Positions 1 to 10,101 of a stretch of DNA of 64,000 bases are shown piece by piece. Source of the DNA: Serratia fonticola (GTDB taxonomy: Bacteria > Pseudomonadota > Gammaproteobacteria > Enterobacterales > Enterobacteriaceae); NCBI RefSeq assembly GCF_001006005.1, contig NZ_CP011254.1, forward strand, positions 186,001 through 250,000, read 5' to 3'. How positions within the stretch are numbered: the first letter of the stretch is position 1; the number at the start of each line of letters is the position of its first letter. Position numbers and translations under genes: made by a program. The notes under the pieces were generated by a model that was not told the origin of the DNA, did not search any database, and worked only from the letters and a program-made list of their open reading frames with translations.

Positions 1-447
1 ATCCAGCGTTTTCAGCGCTTCATCCAGCTTTTTCTCTTGCATCTGAATACGAGCCAGACGCAGGTTTACCAACGCCAGCAGGTTTTCATCTTTGGCATGG
101 CCCTGTGCCACCACCAGTTGCTGTTCTGCCTTGGCAAAATCACCTTGTTCTGCAAAGTGTTTAGCCAAATCCAGAGCCGCGAACACGCCGTAGCTGTTGT
201 CGTTCGCCTGGATAAACTTCTCTGCCGTTGCCACATCTTCGGCTTTACCCGATGCCAAGGCAACGTCAACCTGTTGATAAGACTGTGAGGCAGCCATCAT
301 GCTGGAGGTCTGGTTGCTCTGCCAATAGCGCCAACCAACCAGGGCACCAATACCGAGCACCACACCCACAACCAAAGCTTTACCGTTTTCGGCAAAAAAG
401 TTGCGCACGGCGTCAAGCTGTTCGTTTTCAGTGGTATAGACTTCCAC
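1..447 (-). CDS. yfgM: YfgM, ancillary SecYEG translocon subunit (3' end outside window)
   Basis: 149 codons are visible and the frame runs off the left edge. It starts at a GTG preceded by GGAGAAGG, 14 bp after the hisS stop. The protein begins MEVYTTENEQLDAVRNFFAE, followed by one hydrophobic segment at about residues 24-40 (ALVVGVVLGIGALVGW) and then an Ala/Gln-rich TPR-like periplasmic part. This matches E. coli YfgM closely over its first 150 residues. YfgM is an inner-membrane protein with a periplasmic TPR domain that associates with SecYEG and PpiD and helps hand secreted proteins to periplasmic chaperones. It follows hisS in the same direction, as in E. coli, where bamB and der come next. 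Confidence 0.93.
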   Translation of the reverse strand, partial: MEVYTTENEQLDAVRNFFAENGKALVVGVVLGIGALVGWRYWQSNQTSSMMAASQSYQQVDVALASGKAEDVATAEKFIQANDNSYGVFAALDLAKHFAEQGDFAKAEQQLVVAQGHAKDENLLALVNLRLARIQMQEKKLDEALKTLD

Positions 448-460
448 GGTGTCCTTCTCC

Positions 461-1735
461 TTAACCTAACATCAAAGCCAGACGCGCAGCGACTTCGCTT
501 TGCGCCAGCGTTTCTTGTTCACCACTGCGCAGGTCTTTAACCACCACCTGCTGTGCTGCGACTTCGTTCTCACCCAGGATCAGGGCGATACGCGCGCCCC
601 ACTTGTCCGCACGGGTGATCTGCTTTTTAAAGTTGCCGCCGCCATAGTTGGTCATCAATTTAATCTGCGGCGCAGCATCACGAACCTGCTCTGCCAGCAA
701 CATGGCCGCACTCTGGGTACCCGCACCGCTCGATATGACGTACACGTCGATGGTGGCCGGTGCCTTGAAGTCCGGATTAACCGCCTGAACCAGCAGTACC
801 AGACGCTCCAGCCCCATGGCAAAACCCACGCCAGGGGTAGCGCGCCCACCCAGTTGCTCAACCAGGCCGTCGTAACGGCCACCGGCACACACGGTGCCCT
901 GAGCGCCCAGGCTGGTGGTGACCCACTCAAACACCGTGCGATTGTAATAATCCAGGCCGCGCACCAGGCGCTCGTTAACGGTATAAGGGATACCGGCCTG
1001 AGCTAAAAGTTCACACAACCCGGCAAAGTGGGCTTTGGACTCTTCATCCAGATAGTCGGAAAGACGCGGCGCATCATTAAGCAGGGTTTGCACTTCTGGA
1101 TTTTTAGAATCCAGCACGCGCAGTGGGTTGCTGTACATGCGGCGTTTGCAGTCTTCGTCGAGTTTTTCCTGATGCTGTTCCAGGAAAGCCACCAGAGCGT
1201 CACGATAGTTGGCGCGAGCTTCCAGTGAACCAATGGAGTTCAGTTCCAGATTGACGTGTTCGGCAATACCCAGCGTTTTCCACCAGCGGGCGGTCAGCAG
1301 GATCAGCTCGGCGTCAATATCCGGACCTTGCAGGCCAAATACCTCTGCGCCTAACTGATGGAACTGGCGGTAACGGCCTTTTTGCGGACGTTCATAACGG
1401 AACATCGGGCCGATATACCACAGACGCTGTTCCTGATTGTACAGCAGACCATGTTCGATACCGGCGCGTACGCAGCCAGCCGTTCCTTCCGGGCGCAGCG
1501 TCAGGCTTTCGCCGTTGCGGTCCTCGAAGGTATACATCTCTTTTTCCACGACGTCGGTCACTTCACCGATGGCGCGCTTAAATAACGGGGTCTGCTCTAC
1601 AATCGGCAACCGGATTTCGCTATAGCCATAGCCGCTCAGCACCTGCTTGAGTGTGCCTTCAATACGCTGCCACAGTGCCGTTTCTTCCGGCAGGTAATCG
1701 TTCATGCCGCGAATGGCTTGAATGTTTTTTGCCAC
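461..1735 (-). CDS. hisS: Histidyl-tRNA synthetase
   Basis: 424 residues, the normal length for the bacterial enzyme, which charges tRNA-His with histidine in the cytoplasm as a homodimer. It is near-identical to E. coli HisS. Visible class II aaRS and HisRS motifs include TLRPEGT (79-85), the motif 2 arginine region [16 protein letters not shown] (112-127) and the histidine-specific LVRGLDYY (257-264). The C-terminal anticodon-binding domain contains GGGNFKKQ. The start is [18 protein letters not shown] is the family N-terminus, and no upstream ATG fits. It lies between ispG and yfgM in a same-strand cluster. Confidence 0.98.
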   Translation of the reverse strand: MAKNIQAIRGMNDYLPEETALWQRIEGTLKQVLSGYGYSEIRLPIVEQTPLFKRAIGEVTDVVEKEMYTFEDRNGESLTLRPEGTAGCVRAGIEHGLLYNQEQRLWYIGPMFRYERPQKGRYRQFHQLGAEVFGLQGPDIDAELILLTARWWKTLGIAEHVNLELNSIGSLEARANYRDALVAFLEQHQEKLDEDCKRRMYSNPLRVLDSKNPEVQTLLNDAPRLSDYLDEESKAHFAGLCELLAQAGIPYTVNERLVRGLDYYNRTVFEWVTTSLGAQGTVCAGGRYDGLVEQLGGRATPGVGFAMGLERLVLLVQAVNPDFKAPATIDVYVISSGAGTQSAAMLLAEQVRDAAPQIKLMTNYGGGNFKKQITRADKWGARIALILGENEVAAQQVVVKDLRSGEQETLAQSEVAARLALMLG

Positions 1736-1856
1736 GTGAGTTCTCTGTCCGTTTATATAAAATGGATCCGATTATAGGGACTTTGCCACCCGCTATTCAA
1801 CGCAGATGCGCAATCCAGTCCTCGGATTATCAATCAGCGGGCCAATAGCCGCCGAC

Positions 1857-2978
1857 TTATTCTTCCAGAAGATTGATCGAAATGCGCTTGGACTCGTCCA
1901 TCATGGCCGCTTTGGCCCGGATCTTCGCTTCCAACTGGTCAATCATCTGTTCGTTATCAAAACGCTCTTTCTGGCGCACGCCATCTTCGTAGAAGCCACT
2001 CTTCTTGTGCCCACCGGTTACCCCAATGGTAGACACCAGGGCTTCGCCCGGCCCGTTCACCACGCAACCGATAATGGACACATCCATCGGGGTGATGAGA
2101 TCTTCCAGGCGTTGTTCCAACGCATTGACGGTGCCAATGACGTCAAACTCCTGACGTGAACAGGTTGGGCAGGCAATGAAGTTGATGCCACGGGCGCGGA
2201 TGCGCAAGGACTTCAGGATATCAAAACCAACCTTCACTTCTTCAACCGGATCCGCCGCCAGCGAAATGCGCAGCGTATCGCCGATCCCTTCCGACAGCAG
2301 CATGCCCAGGCCAATGGCTGATTTCACTGAGCCACTGCGTGCTCCGCCCGCCTCGGTGATGCCAAGATGCAAGGGTTGGTCAATACGGGCAGCCAGCAGC
2401 CGGTAGGACTGCACGGCCAGGAACACGTCGGACGCTTTTACGCTCACCTTGAACTGGTCAAAGTTGAGACGGTCCAGAATATCCACGTGACGCATGGCGG
2501 ATTCCAGCAGCGCTTCCGGCGTAGGTTCGCCGTACTTTTCCTGAATATCTTTTTCCAACGAGCCGCCGTTAACGCCGATGCGGATCGGGATATTTTTGTC
2601 ACGCGCACAGTCAACCACTGAACGGATACGAGATTCGTTGCCAATGTTGCCCGGGTTGATACGCAGGCAGTCAACGCCGTATTCGGCAACCTGCAACGCA
2701 ATGCGGTAATCGAAATGGATATCGGCCACCAGCGGTACGTTGACCTGCTGCTTGATCAGCCGAAACGCCTCGGCGGCGTCCATGGTGGGAACGGAAACGC
2801 GGACGATATCAACCCCCACGCGCTCCAGAGCCCGGATCTGATTAACCGTCGCTTCGACATCGGTGGTACGGGTGTTGGTCATCGATTGCACGGCAATCGG
2901 CGCTCCATCGCCTATAGGCACGTTACCGACGTAAATACGGGTAGATTTGCGACGGTTAATGGGAGCTTGGTTATGCAT
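1857..2978 (-). CDS. ispG: 4-hydroxy-3-methylbut-2-en-1-yl diphosphate synthase (flavodoxin)
   Basis: 373 residues. IspG (GcpE) performs the penultimate step of the MEP isoprenoid pathway, reductively converting MEcPP to HMBPP on a [4Fe-4S] cluster. The three cluster cysteines C270, C273 (ACPTCSRQ) and C305 (GCVVNGPGE), plus the cluster-ligating glutamate E312, are all present, along with the N-terminal TIM-barrel part. The downstream isc operon probably supplies its cluster, which is an inference from proximity and biochemistry only. The gene lies 121 bp upstream of hisS and 47 bp downstream of rodZ on the same strand. Confidence 0.98.
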   Translation of the reverse strand: MHNQAPINRRKSTRIYVGNVPIGDGAPIAVQSMTNTRTTDVEATVNQIRALERVGVDIVRVSVPTMDAAEAFRLIKQQVNVPLVADIHFDYRIALQVAEYGVDCLRINPGNIGNESRIRSVVDCARDKNIPIRIGVNGGSLEKDIQEKYGEPTPEALLESAMRHVDILDRLNFDQFKVSVKASDVFLAVQSYRLLAARIDQPLHLGITEAGGARSGSVKSAIGLGMLLSEGIGDTLRISLAADPVEEVKVGFDILKSLRIRARGINFIACPTCSRQEFDVIGTVNALEQRLEDLITPMDVSIIGCVVNGPGEALVSTIGVTGGHKKSGFYEDGVRQKERFDNEQMIDQLEAKIRAKAAMMDESKRISINLLEE

Positions 2979-3025
2979 CAGTTACTCTCCACTGCTGCTC
3001 AGACATAACGACAATAGCCGCGCAA

Positions 3026-4006
3026 TTACTGCGCGGCAACGGTCAGACGAGCAACACGGTTTGACTTGACAAACCGGCTTAAATCGACCGGTTTACCCTG
3101 GAATTGGACCTGTACCGAAGCCGGTGCGCCAAGGGTCAGTTTAAACGGCGCCTTGCCAGCCAGATTCAGCCGGGAACCGCTTTTCTGGATGCCGCTGACC
3201 AAGGATTTCCCCGTCGCGTCAACCACTTGTACCCAGCAGTCGCCGGAGAAATCCATCACCAGCCCGTTGGCATCAGCCTCAGAAGCACTGACTCCAGCGG
3301 CACCGGTAGGCAACTGAGCCTGGGCGACTGGCGCAGTCGATGTCGCATCCGGGATAGTAGCCTGGCTTGGTGCTACCACCGCAGGCTGTTGAGCCGCCTG
3401 AGGATCAAGCACAACCGGAACCTGTTGAGTCGTAGCAGCGTTATTGGTTGACGGCGCAGGGCTGTTGTCTGGAACAACTGCCGATGCGCCATTATCCGCG
3501 TTACCGTCGGTCAATGGCACTGGCTGGCCTTCACCATGCTGAGACAGTTGTGCGGAAGATTGATCCGCCATGGTGGCGATCTCTTCCTGCTGAGCCTTGT
3601 GATTCTGCCACCACCAGGCACCGGTCAAACCCACGACCACAAACACAATCAGCCAGGTAAAGCTCATCAGCCAGCCATCACGCTTTTTACGGCGCTTACC
3701 CAAAGAGAAGCTCTGCATTTGAGCCACTTTCGCCGCTCTCACCGGTGCCTGTTTTTCCATCATCGGCAACAGTTCATCTTCTGGTAAATGCACCAGCTTG
3801 GCATAGGAACGGATATAACCACGCACGAACGTTGAAGCCAGATCGGCAGACATATTGTCGTCTTCAATGTCGCGCACGGTAGACATTTTTAGGCACAGGC
3901 GTTCAGCCACGGCCTGTTGACTCAGCCCGAGTTGTTCACGAGCCTGGCGCAGGCGTTGACCTGTTGTCATAGATACGGTTTTATCTTGGGAATCTTCAGT
4001 ATTCAT
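3026..4006 (-). CDS. rodZ: RodZ, cytoskeletal adaptor for the MreB elongasome
   Basis: 326 residues. RodZ is a bitopic inner-membrane protein that links cytoplasmic MreB filaments to the cell-wall elongation complex. The sequence shows an N-terminal Xre-like helix-turn-helix at about 16-80 ([20 protein letters not shown]), a basic stretch KRRKKRD, one transmembrane segment at about 111-133, a Pro/Ala/Gln/Thr-rich periplasmic linker (about 150-235) and a C-terminal beta domain (DUF4115 type, about 240-320). Its start codon overlaps the 3' end of pilW by 11 bp, so the two are probably cotranscribed and translationally coupled. Confidence 0.96.
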   Translation of the reverse strand: MNTEDSQDKTVSMTTGQRLRQAREQLGLSQQAVAERLCLKMSTVRDIEDDNMSADLASTFVRGYIRSYAKLVHLPEDELLPMMEKQAPVRAAKVAQMQSFSLGKRRKKRDGWLMSFTWLIVFVVVGLTGAWWWQNHKAQQEEIATMADQSSAQLSQHGEGQPVPLTDGNADNGASAVVPDNSPAPSTNNAATTQQVPVVLDPQAAQQPAVVAPSQATIPDATSTAPVAQAQLPTGAAGVSASEADANGLVMDFSGDCWVQVVDATGKSLVSGIQKSGSRLNLAGKAPFKLTLGAPASVQVQFQGKPVDLSRFVKSNRVARLTVAAQ

Positions 4007-4757
4007 TAGCTAAGAACTGCTGGTACTGTTTGGATTGTGGAAAACTTCGCGCTAGCTGTTTGCCATAGCGTTGAACGCTATCCTGACGGCCCGCTAACGC
4101 GGCGAAACGAATCTGTAGCCATAGACTGTCGGCACTCGCCGGCAGAACATGTTGATAACTGTCCAATAAAAGTTGCGACTGCGCGCGCTTCCCTTCTCCA
4201 AATTGCTTTTCTGCTTCCACTAGCAGCGGAGCCCCCTTGTCCGGATCGATCTTCAGCGCTCGCGTTAATAACTTACGAGCTTCATCATTTTGACCGGCCT
4301 TGAGGAAACAGTAACCTGCGTTTTCCAGACTGTCGGCAACCTGGCCATATTCTGGCGCCAGTGCCGCAGCGCTAAACTGCTGTTGGGCCGGTACATACTG
4401 CCCTAAACTACAGAGAAACGCACCGTAATTATTCAATACGGTACCGTTACCCGGTGCAAGTTTAAGCGCTTGCTGATAACGCTGTTCAGCGGCGGCGTTA
4501 TCGCCGATCCGCTGGTTGTAGAGTGCCATGCCCAATTGGGTACGATAATCCTGTGGGGCCGCATCAACCGCTTTTTGCAGATTCTGCCTGGCAGCCGGTA
4601 GATCGCCCTGGTTCAGATACTCCAGGCCCAGTTGCAACCGGGTCTGGCCTGCCGCCACCGCTGGCCCGTCGTTATCGGGTTGCGAGCTGGAACAGCCCGC
4701 CAGCAAACTGGCCGCCAATAATACACCCCACAGTTTCAGCTTCATGCTTGCACTCAT
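3996..4757 (-). CDS. pilW: PilW-type TPR lipoprotein (type IV pilus biogenesis/stability)
   Basis: About 253 residues from the ATG at 4757. A longer frame back to 4802 adds 15 unlikely residues, and an ATG at 4745 (MKLKLW) is also possible. A lipoprotein signal peptide is clear: [17 protein letters not shown], with lipobox LAGC. Tandem TPR motifs follow (for example [20 protein letters not shown], and [20 protein letters not shown]). PilW/PilF proteins are outer-membrane lipoproteins that help assemble the type IV pilus secretin. The gene sits between rlmN and rodZ, a position recognised in Yersinia and Serratia. No other pilus genes are in the window, so its role here is inferred from family. 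Confidence 0.85.
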   Translation of the reverse strand: MSASMKLKLWGVLLAASLLAGCSSSQPDNDGPAVAAGQTRLQLGLEYLNQGDLPAARQNLQKAVDAAPQDYRTQLGMALYNQRIGDNAAAEQRYQQALKLAPGNGTVLNNYGAFLCSLGQYVPAQQQFSAAALAPEYGQVADSLENAGYCFLKAGQNDEARKLLTRALKIDPDKGAPLLVEAEKQFGEGKRAQSQLLLDSYQHVLPASADSLWLQIRFAALAGRQDSVQRYGKQLARSFPQSKQYQQFLANEY

Positions 4758-4843
4758 TTCCTTATCCGATGTTACCCGATCGCCTGAAGGATTGCTGCTC
4801 ACATAACAGGCTGTTAGATAACAAAAAAATCATGCTATAGGAT

Positions 4844-6031
4844 TCAGACCGCTCGTACGTTGATAGGTTCCCCGGCCATTTTCTTTTTCAGGGTACGCTT
4901 GGTACGATCAATCACCTCTCCCGCCAACTGCCCACAGGCAGCATCGATGTCATCGCCACGGGTTTTACGAACAATAGTCGTAAAGCCGTATTCCATCAAC
5001 ACCTTGGAGAAACGGTCGACGCGGCTGTTGGAGCTGCGGCCATAAGGTGCCCCAGGGAACGGGTTCCATGGGATCAGGTTGATCTTGCACGGCGTATCTT
5101 TCAGCACTTCCGCCAGTTGGTGCGCATCGTCGGTGCTGTCGTTGATGTGATCCAGCATCACGTACTCAACGGTGACCCGCCCTTGGTTGGCATTGGATTT
5201 TTCCAGATAACGGCGTACCGCCGCCAGGAAGGTTTCAATATTATACTTGCGGTTGATCGGCACGATCTCGTCGCGGATCTTGTCGTTAGGCGCATGCAGC
5301 GAAATGGCCAGGGCCACATCGATCATATCGCCCAATTTGTCCAAAGCGGGTACGACACCGGAGGTAGACAAGGTAACGCGGCGCTTGGACAGACCAAAAC
5401 CAAAGTCATCCAGCATGATTTCCATCGCTGGCACCACGTTGGTCAGGTTAAGCAACGGCTCACCCATGCCCATCATCACCACGTTGGTGATAGGACGTTG
5501 GCCGGTGACCTTGATGGCACCCAGGATTTTAGCAGCACGCCAAACCTGGCCGATGATTTCCGAGACGCGCAGGTTGCGGTTAAAGCCCTGCTGAGCCGTG
5601 GAACAGAATTTGCACTCCAGTGCGCAGCCTACCTGTGAAGACACGCACAGGGTGGCGCGATCGCCATCTGGGATATAGACGGTTTCGACCTGTTGATCGC
5701 CCACCTTGATGGCCCACTTGATGGTGCCATCGGCCGAACGCTGCTCTTCTGCAACTTCCGGCGCACGGATTTCCGCCACGCGCTGTAATTTATTGCGCAG
5801 CACCTTGTTGATGTCGGTCATCTGCTCAAAATCGTCGCAGCAATAGTGATACATCCACTTCATCACCTGATCGGCGCGGAAAGGTTTTTCACCCATGTTG
5901 GCGAAGAATTCGCGCAATTGCTGACGGTTCAAATCCAGCAGGTTGATTTTGGCGGTAGCCGGTTGTTCCGTTTGCACGGTCAGGGAATTATTTTCAGACA
6001 AGGTATGCTCGGGCGCGATGGGTTCTAACAT
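4844..6031 (-). CDS. rlmN: Dual-specificity 23S rRNA/tRNA adenine-C2 methyltransferase (radical SAM)
   Basis: 395 residues. RlmN methylates C2 of A2503 in 23S rRNA and of A37 in some tRNAs, using a radical SAM mechanism with a methylated cysteine. The CxxxCxxC cluster motif is at 136-143 ([16 protein letters not shown]), with the [12 protein letters not shown]-binding motif following. The C-terminal substrate cysteine lies in [13 protein letters not shown]. Similarity to E. coli RlmN is very high from residue 29 onward. The first 28 residues are poorly conserved and the start is uncertain; the only in-frame ATG is used. Confidence 0.97.
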   Translation of the reverse strand: MLEPIAPEHTLSENNSLTVQTEQPATAKINLLDLNRQQLREFFANMGEKPFRADQVMKWMYHYCCDDFEQMTDINKVLRNKLQRVAEIRAPEVAEEQRSADGTIKWAIKVGDQQVETVYIPDGDRATLCVSSQVGCALECKFCSTAQQGFNRNLRVSEIIGQVWRAAKILGAIKVTGQRPITNVVMMGMGEPLLNLTNVVPAMEIMLDDFGFGLSKRRVTLSTSGVVPALDKLGDMIDVALAISLHAPNDKIRDEIVPINRKYNIETFLAAVRRYLEKSNANQGRVTVEYVMLDHINDSTDDAHQLAEVLKDTPCKINLIPWNPFPGAPYGRSSNSRVDRFSKVLMEYGFTTIVRKTRGDDIDAACGQLAGEVIDRTKRTLKKKMAGEPINVRAV

Positions 6032-6078
6032 AATGATCTCTTAGCCTCGTTATTACACGTTATGGCTTGAAGGAGTGT

Positions 6079-6102
6079 GTAGGGGCGCTGCATGCTGCGC
6101 CC
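6079..6102. repeat. REP-like palindrome, family 1
   Basis: Palindrome with the core GCGCTGCATGCTGCGC preceded by GTAGGG. It lies in the gap between rlmN and ndk. Similar copies occur at 7767, 17153, 17228, 31388, 42911 and 43074, always in non-coding DNA. Confidence 0.8.
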
Positions 6103-6153
6103 ATGTTCTCTGCGGCGAAGCGATTCGCCCCATTAGTTTGGCAAAACTAACGG

Positions 6154-6191
6154 AAAAAGCACGCCCCAGGCAAGATAGCTTCCCTGGGGCG
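6154..6191. terminator. Strong hairpin in the ndk-rlmN gap
   Basis: A perfect 9-bp stem CGCCCCAGG/CCTGGGGCG with a 12-nt loop. On the minus strand it is followed by TGCTTTTT, fitting a second (distal) ndk terminator or a boundary before rlmN. Confidence 0.6.
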
Positions 6192-6285
6192 CGGCATTGT
6201 ACAAATTTTAGTAGCGGGTTTCTACGTCTGAACGGCTTTCACGGCATTTTTATTGTATCTGCCGGTAAATAGCCTATTTCAGCAG

Positions 6286-6310
6286 AAAAACGCCCGCAAT
6301 TAGCGTGGGC
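6286..6310 (-). terminator. Rho-independent terminator of ndk
   Basis: On the minus strand a GC-rich hairpin (GCCCACGC ... GCGGGC) overlaps the ndk stop codon and is followed by GTTTTT. Confidence 0.6.
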
Positions 6311-6725
6311 AGATTTCGCTTTCGTTAAAGAAATAAGCGATTTCACGCTGGGCAGATTCTACTGCGTCTGAGCCGTGAACGGCGTTGGCAGTGAAGCTGT
6401 CTGCATAGTCAGCACGCAGGGTGCCGGCCAATGCGTTGTCCGGGTTGGTTGCGCCCATGATGTCACGGTTACGCTGTACGGCGTTTTCGGCTTCCAGAAC
6501 CTGTACCACGATCGGGCCAGAGGTCATGAACTCCACCAGACCGTCGAAGAAAGGACGACCTTTGTGCTCAGCGTAGAAGCCTTCGGCCTGTTCGCGAGTC
6601 AGACGCAACATTTTAGATGCGATGATTTTGAAACCCGCGCGCTCGAAACGAGCATAGATAGCGCCGATGTCATTGTTAGCTACAGCGTTTGGTTTAATGA
6701 TGGAAAAGGTACGTTCTACGGTCAT
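6300..6725 (-). CDS. ndk: Nucleoside diphosphate kinase
   Basis: 141 residues from the ATG at 6725 ([15 protein letters not shown]); an 8-residue upstream extension is not conserved. Ndk transfers the gamma-phosphate of ATP to NDPs through a phosphohistidine, maintaining NTP and dNTP pools. The active-site histidine is H117 in NAVHGSDA, and the KPNAV nucleotide-binding motif is at 11-15. It is a single-gene unit between sseB and rlmN with hairpins downstream, as in E. coli. Confidence 0.98.
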   Translation of the reverse strand: MTVERTFSIIKPNAVANNDIGAIYARFERAGFKIIASKMLRLTREQAEGFYAEHKGRPFFDGLVEFMTSGPIVVQVLEAENAVQRNRDIMGATNPDNALAGTLRADYADSFTANAVHGSDAVESAQREIAYFFNESEICPR

Positions 6726-6905
6726 GATGGCCTCTATTATGTCTTCCAAAACAGGCCGGGCGATAAGGTGAGGTGCCGGCCTTTCAAGTGGCGCAGATTA
6801 TATGTGCGCTGTTAACGCTTGCCTACGGGAAAATCAACATTTCATTAAAAAAAAATTATCTTAATCCTCGATAGTCAGCGACAAATTGGATCCTGACCTA
6901 TCGGC

Positions 6906-7745
6906 TTACTGGGTTTTATCGGTCGATGGGATCATATTTCGCAGCCAACTGCCCCAGCGACGCTGATAGAAGGCCTGGGTATGGGTGATCAGATAATGGC
7001 TCACGCCCCGCGCATTCTCTTCTACCAGGCAAAAATCAACTGGCTCATCGTTCGGCGCAGTTTCGCTAGCCACCATACCGGCTTCGCTGATCAACGCTTC
7101 AATCTCTGCCGGGTCGCCATCCACTTCCAGACCCACCAGCAGGTTCGGCTTCTCATCTACGGCGCGATCGTGCATCAACGCCAGGAAAGCGCGGCGTACC
7201 GGTTTCCGCTGACTGAACAAGGTCGTCAGCGCATCCACCATCGCCGCCGGATACTCTTCAGGCTGCCCCAGCAGCAACTGGGTTTCGGTATCGATATAGC
7301 GCTCTGCCGGTTTCACTACGCCACCGGTAGCCAACAGCATGGCGATCTCGGCTGGCAGGAATTCCTTGCCATGGGTGCCTTTCGGGTTCAGGAACAGTTC
7401 GGCACCTTGGGTGATTTCAAACAGCACGCGAGCGGGCATGGCGATAAAGGGTTGCTCATCCTCCACCGCGTTTTGCAGCGCCTCCAACGAGGTGAAGAAA
7501 GGCACCACGCTGCTGCCATCCTGCTTTTCCCAGTGCTGAATGTTCACCGGCGTCTCGGCATTCAGCGTAATTTCACCGTCGTGCGGCACCTGCTCGCTGT
7601 CACCCAGAATGTAGACCGTTGAATCCAGCAGTTCGCGGAAAAACGCCGGGCGGTGCGCCGGTTCCGAGGCCGCCAGCCTCAGCAGGCGCTCAAGCTCGTT
7701 TTCGCCCGCAACGGCGTCATCATCATGATGGTGGTGGGAACTCAT
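6906..7745 (-). CDS. sseB: SseB, enhanced serine sensitivity protein
   Basis: 279 residues from the ATG at 7745, which has a good ribosome-binding site (GGAG); the frame extending to 7850 runs into a palindromic repeat and is not credible. E. coli SseB is recognised by AEPAHRPAFF-like, QHWEK-DG-S-VPFFTSLEALQ-AVEDEQ-F and C-terminal FYQRRWG segments. Its biochemical role is not established; the name comes from a serine-sensitivity phenotype. The N-terminus here is unusual, MSSHHHHDDD, a run of four His and three Asp not present in the E. coli protein, which may bind a metal or simply be a low-complexity extension. Confidence 0.92.
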   Translation of the reverse strand: MSSHHHHDDDAVAGENELERLLRLAASEPAHRPAFFRELLDSTVYILGDSEQVPHDGEITLNAETPVNIQHWEKQDGSSVVPFFTSLEALQNAVEDEQPFIAMPARVLFEITQGAELFLNPKGTHGKEFLPAEIAMLLATGGVVKPAERYIDTETQLLLGQPEEYPAAMVDALTTLFSQRKPVRRAFLALMHDRAVDEKPNLLVGLEVDGDPAEIEALISEAGMVASETAPNDEPVDFCLVEENARGVSHYLITHTQAFYQRRWGSWLRNMIPSTDKTQ

Positions 7746-7766
7746 TGCCGACTCCTTCAATGTATC

Positions 7767-7793
7767 AGGGGCCCAGCATGCTGGGCCCCTACG
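7767..7793. repeat. REP-like palindrome, family 1
   Basis: Perfect palindrome AGGGGCCCAGC/ATGCTGGGCCCCT followed by ACGG, immediately upstream of sseB. It is a copy of the dispersed family also seen at 6079 and 17153. Confidence 0.8.
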
Positions 7794-7842
7794 GAAAATT
7801 TGGGATAATCGAGGTGAGAAGTTTTCCTGCTTCAGTGATCTT

Positions 7843-8010
7843 CCCCTCACCCTAACCCTCTCCCACAGGGAGAGGGGACTGAACGTGCCACCACTTTATT
7901 ACGGTACACGTCCTCAACATTCATCCTGTTACAGATTAACGTCTACACCTGCCCACGACACCGAACGGCTCCCTCTCCCTGTGGGAGAGGGTTGGGGTGA
8001 GGGGCCAATA
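7843..8010. repeat. Composite palindromic repeat, family 2 (two inverted copies)
   Basis: Two inverted copies of a unit with the form CCCCTCACCCTAACC followed by CTCTCCC-ACA-GGGAGAGGGG, at about 7843-7880 and 7970-8010, separated by about 90 bp. They fill the gap between sseB and pepB. The left copy contains at 7850-7866 an uninterrupted version of the sequence into which an IS110 element has inserted at 60181. Confidence 0.8.
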
Positions 8011-8014
8011 CAGG

Positions 8015-9310
8015 TTACTTGGCTTTGCTCAGTAACAGGTTGGCCAGCGTACGCACGCCCAAACCCGTTGCGCCTGCTGACCACTGATCCACGGCACCTT
8101 TACGGTAGGTGGCAGAACAGTCGATATGCAGCCAGCCCTTTTGGTAATTCTGCACAAAGTGTGACAGGAAAGCCGCTGCGGTGCTGGCGCCAGCGGTGTA
8201 AGCCGGGCCCGCAACGTTGTTCAGTTCAGCAAAGTTTGACGGCAACTGGCTGCGGTGGAACTCCGCCAGCGGCAGACGCCAGAACGGCTCGTGCTCTTCA
8301 TCCGCACTGGCCAACAGCTCTTGCGCCAGCGCATCGTCAAAGCTGAACAGCGCGTGGTAATCATTTCCTACCGCCGTTTTAGCTGCGCCGGTCAAGGTCG
8401 CACAGTCAATGATCAACTCCGGGTTTTGCGCGCTGGCATCGATCAGGCCATCGGCCAACACCAGACGCCCTTCCGCATCGGTATTCATCACTTCAACGGT
8501 TTTGCCATTACGATAGCGGATAATGTCGCCCAGTTTAAAGGCGTTACCGCTGACCATATTGTCCGCACAGCACAGATACAGTTTGACGCGCTGCTGCAAG
8601 CCGCGTGCCACCGCTAATGCCAATGCACCAGTGATAGTGGCCGCGCCGCCCATATCGGACTTCATCGAGTCCATAAACGCGCTCTGCTTGAGGCTGTAGC
8701 CGCCGCTGTCGAAGGTGATCCCTTTACCTACCAGACAGGCAAATACCGGTGCTTCTGGGTTGCCCGTCGGGTTAAAGTCCAGCGCCAACAGCACCGGAGA
8801 ACGATCGGAACCCCGGCCAACGGTATGGATACCGGCGTAGTTCTGCTCGCGCAGGTCTTCACCTTTGGTGATTCGATAGCTGACGGCATCGCACCCAACA
8901 GCACACATCAGATCAACCGCGCGGGTTGCCAGTTGCTCTGGCCCCAGCTCTTCCGCTGGCATATTGATGGTGTCACGCACCCAATCGACAATCTTCAGGC
9001 GCTGTTGCAGCTCTTGGCTTTCCGCTTCCGGCAGCTCAGCCCATTCAACGCTACGCTGCCCTTTCGGCCCGCGATAGCCCTGCCAAAACGCCCAGCTGTT
9101 TTCCAGGTCCCAGCCTTCCCCGGCCAGTTTCACTTTCTTGATGCCCTGGCCATCAATCCTGCGTGCCGCGCGCTGGATCAGGCCCAGTTTGCCGGAATTG
9201 CTCAGATGGATGGTGATGCCTTGGTCATTGGTGCTCAGCAGCGCCTTTTCACCCCAGCGCGCATCGGCGGGTTGCTGGGATAGCGTGATCTGCATGATTT
9301 CGGTTGTCAT
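8015..9310 (-). CDS. pepB: Peptidase B (M17 leucyl aminopeptidase family)
   Basis: 431 residues from the ATG at 9310; the frame to 9337 adds nine non-conserved residues. PepB is a cytoplasmic aminopeptidase of broad specificity with a binuclear metal site. M17 motifs are visible: [21 protein letters not shown] and the active-site [13 protein letters not shown]. Similarity to E. coli PepB is strong throughout. It follows iscX as in E. coli, but an ERIC element lies between them. Confidence 0.97.
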   Translation of the reverse strand: MTTEIMQITLSQQPADARWGEKALLSTNDQGITIHLSNSGKLGLIQRAARRIDGQGIKKVKLAGEGWDLENSWAFWQGYRGPKGQRSVEWAELPEAESQELQQRLKIVDWVRDTINMPAEELGPEQLATRAVDLMCAVGCDAVSYRITKGEDLREQNYAGIHTVGRGSDRSPVLLALDFNPTGNPEAPVFACLVGKGITFDSGGYSLKQSAFMDSMKSDMGGAATITGALALAVARGLQQRVKLYLCCADNMVSGNAFKLGDIIRYRNGKTVEVMNTDAEGRLVLADGLIDASAQNPELIIDCATLTGAAKTAVGNDYHALFSFDDALAQELLASADEEHEPFWRLPLAEFHRSQLPSNFAELNNVAGPAYTAGASTAAAFLSHFVQNYQKGWLHIDCSATYRKGAVDQWSAGATGLGVRTLANLLLSKAK

Positions 9311-9380
9311 AGCCTTACTCCGGATTCCCCCCTTCATTCTTCACTCTATCAAGCGAAATTCATTGGGGATTTTTATTGTA

Positions 9381-9505
9381 TACCCTATGGATTTCAAGTT
9401 GCAGCTAGGCGACAAGCTATCTCATCCCCAGGAGCTTACTTTTGGGTAAGTGACTGGGGTGAGATAGCGCAGGTAACAACGCTGCGGCTTGAAAGACGAC
9501 GGGTA
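9381..9505 (+). repeat. ERIC element
   Basis: 125 bp with imperfect terminal inverted repeats (TACCC...TTTCAAG..GCAGC at each end). The diagnostic ERIC core CCCCAGGAGCTTAC...GTAAGTGACTGGGG is central. It lies between pepB and iscX, with a second copy in inverse orientation at 11981-12105. Confidence 0.92.
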
Positions 9506-9553
9506 TGTCGGATACAAAATAAACGGGCTGCCTTTGGCAGCCCATTTCGCTAT

Positions 9554-9754
9554 TTACTCTGCTTCATCTAACCAGACCAGCAGGATCGCTTCCAGTATTT
9601 TTTCATTGGAAGCCTGCGGTTCGTCGTCAAATTCTTCCAGATCGCAAATCCACTGGTGCATATCGGTGAAACGCACGGTTTTCGGATCGGTATCTGGATA
9701 GGCATCGTACAGGGCTTCGCCGATTTCGCGGCTGTCTGTCCACTTCAGTCCCAT
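9554..9754 (-). CDS. iscX: IscX, Fe-S assembly accessory protein
   Basis: 66 residues, the family length. It is an acidic protein ([20 protein letters not shown]) that binds IscS and iron and modulates cysteine desulfurase activity in the ISC pathway. It is the terminal gene of the isc operon and lies 9 bp downstream of fdx, as in E. coli. Confidence 0.97.
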   Translation of the reverse strand: MGLKWTDSREIGEALYDAYPDTDPKTVRFTDMHQWICDLEEFDDEPQASNEKILEAILLVWLDEAE

Positions 9755-9763
9755 TAGTAGCTC

Positions 9764-10099
9764 CTAGTGCTCGCGTGCGTGGTTGACGGTATAACGCGGC
9801 ATTTCGACCACCAGATCGTCTTCGGTGACCCGGGCCTGGCAGCTCAAGCGGCTTTCCGGCTCCAGTCCCCAGGCTTTGTCCAGCATGTCGTCTTCCAGCT
9901 CGCTGCTTTCGGCCAGGGAATCAAACCCTTCACGCACGATGCAGTGGCAGGTGGTACAGGCGCAGGATTTCTCACACGCATGTTCAATTTCAATACCGTT
10001 ACGCAGTGCGACATCGAGGATAGTTTCCCCAACTTCCGCTTCCAGTACTGCCCCCTCCGGGCATAGATCTTGATGGGGCAGGAAAACAATTTTCGGCAT
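9764..10099 (-). CDS. fdx: ISC-system [2Fe-2S] ferredoxin
   Basis: 111 residues. This adrenodoxin-type ferredoxin donates electrons during ISC cluster assembly. Cluster ligands C42, C48, C51 and C87 are in the expected spacing (ACEKSCACTTC ... LSCQARV). It lies between hscA and iscX in operon order, with a 2-bp gap to hscA. Confidence 0.98.
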   Translation of the reverse strand: MPKIVFLPHQDLCPEGAVLEAEVGETILDVALRNGIEIEHACEKSCACTTCHCIVREGFDSLAESSELEDDMLDKAWGLEPESRLSCQARVTEDDLVVEMPRYTVNHAREH

Positions 10100-10101
10100 G
10101 G

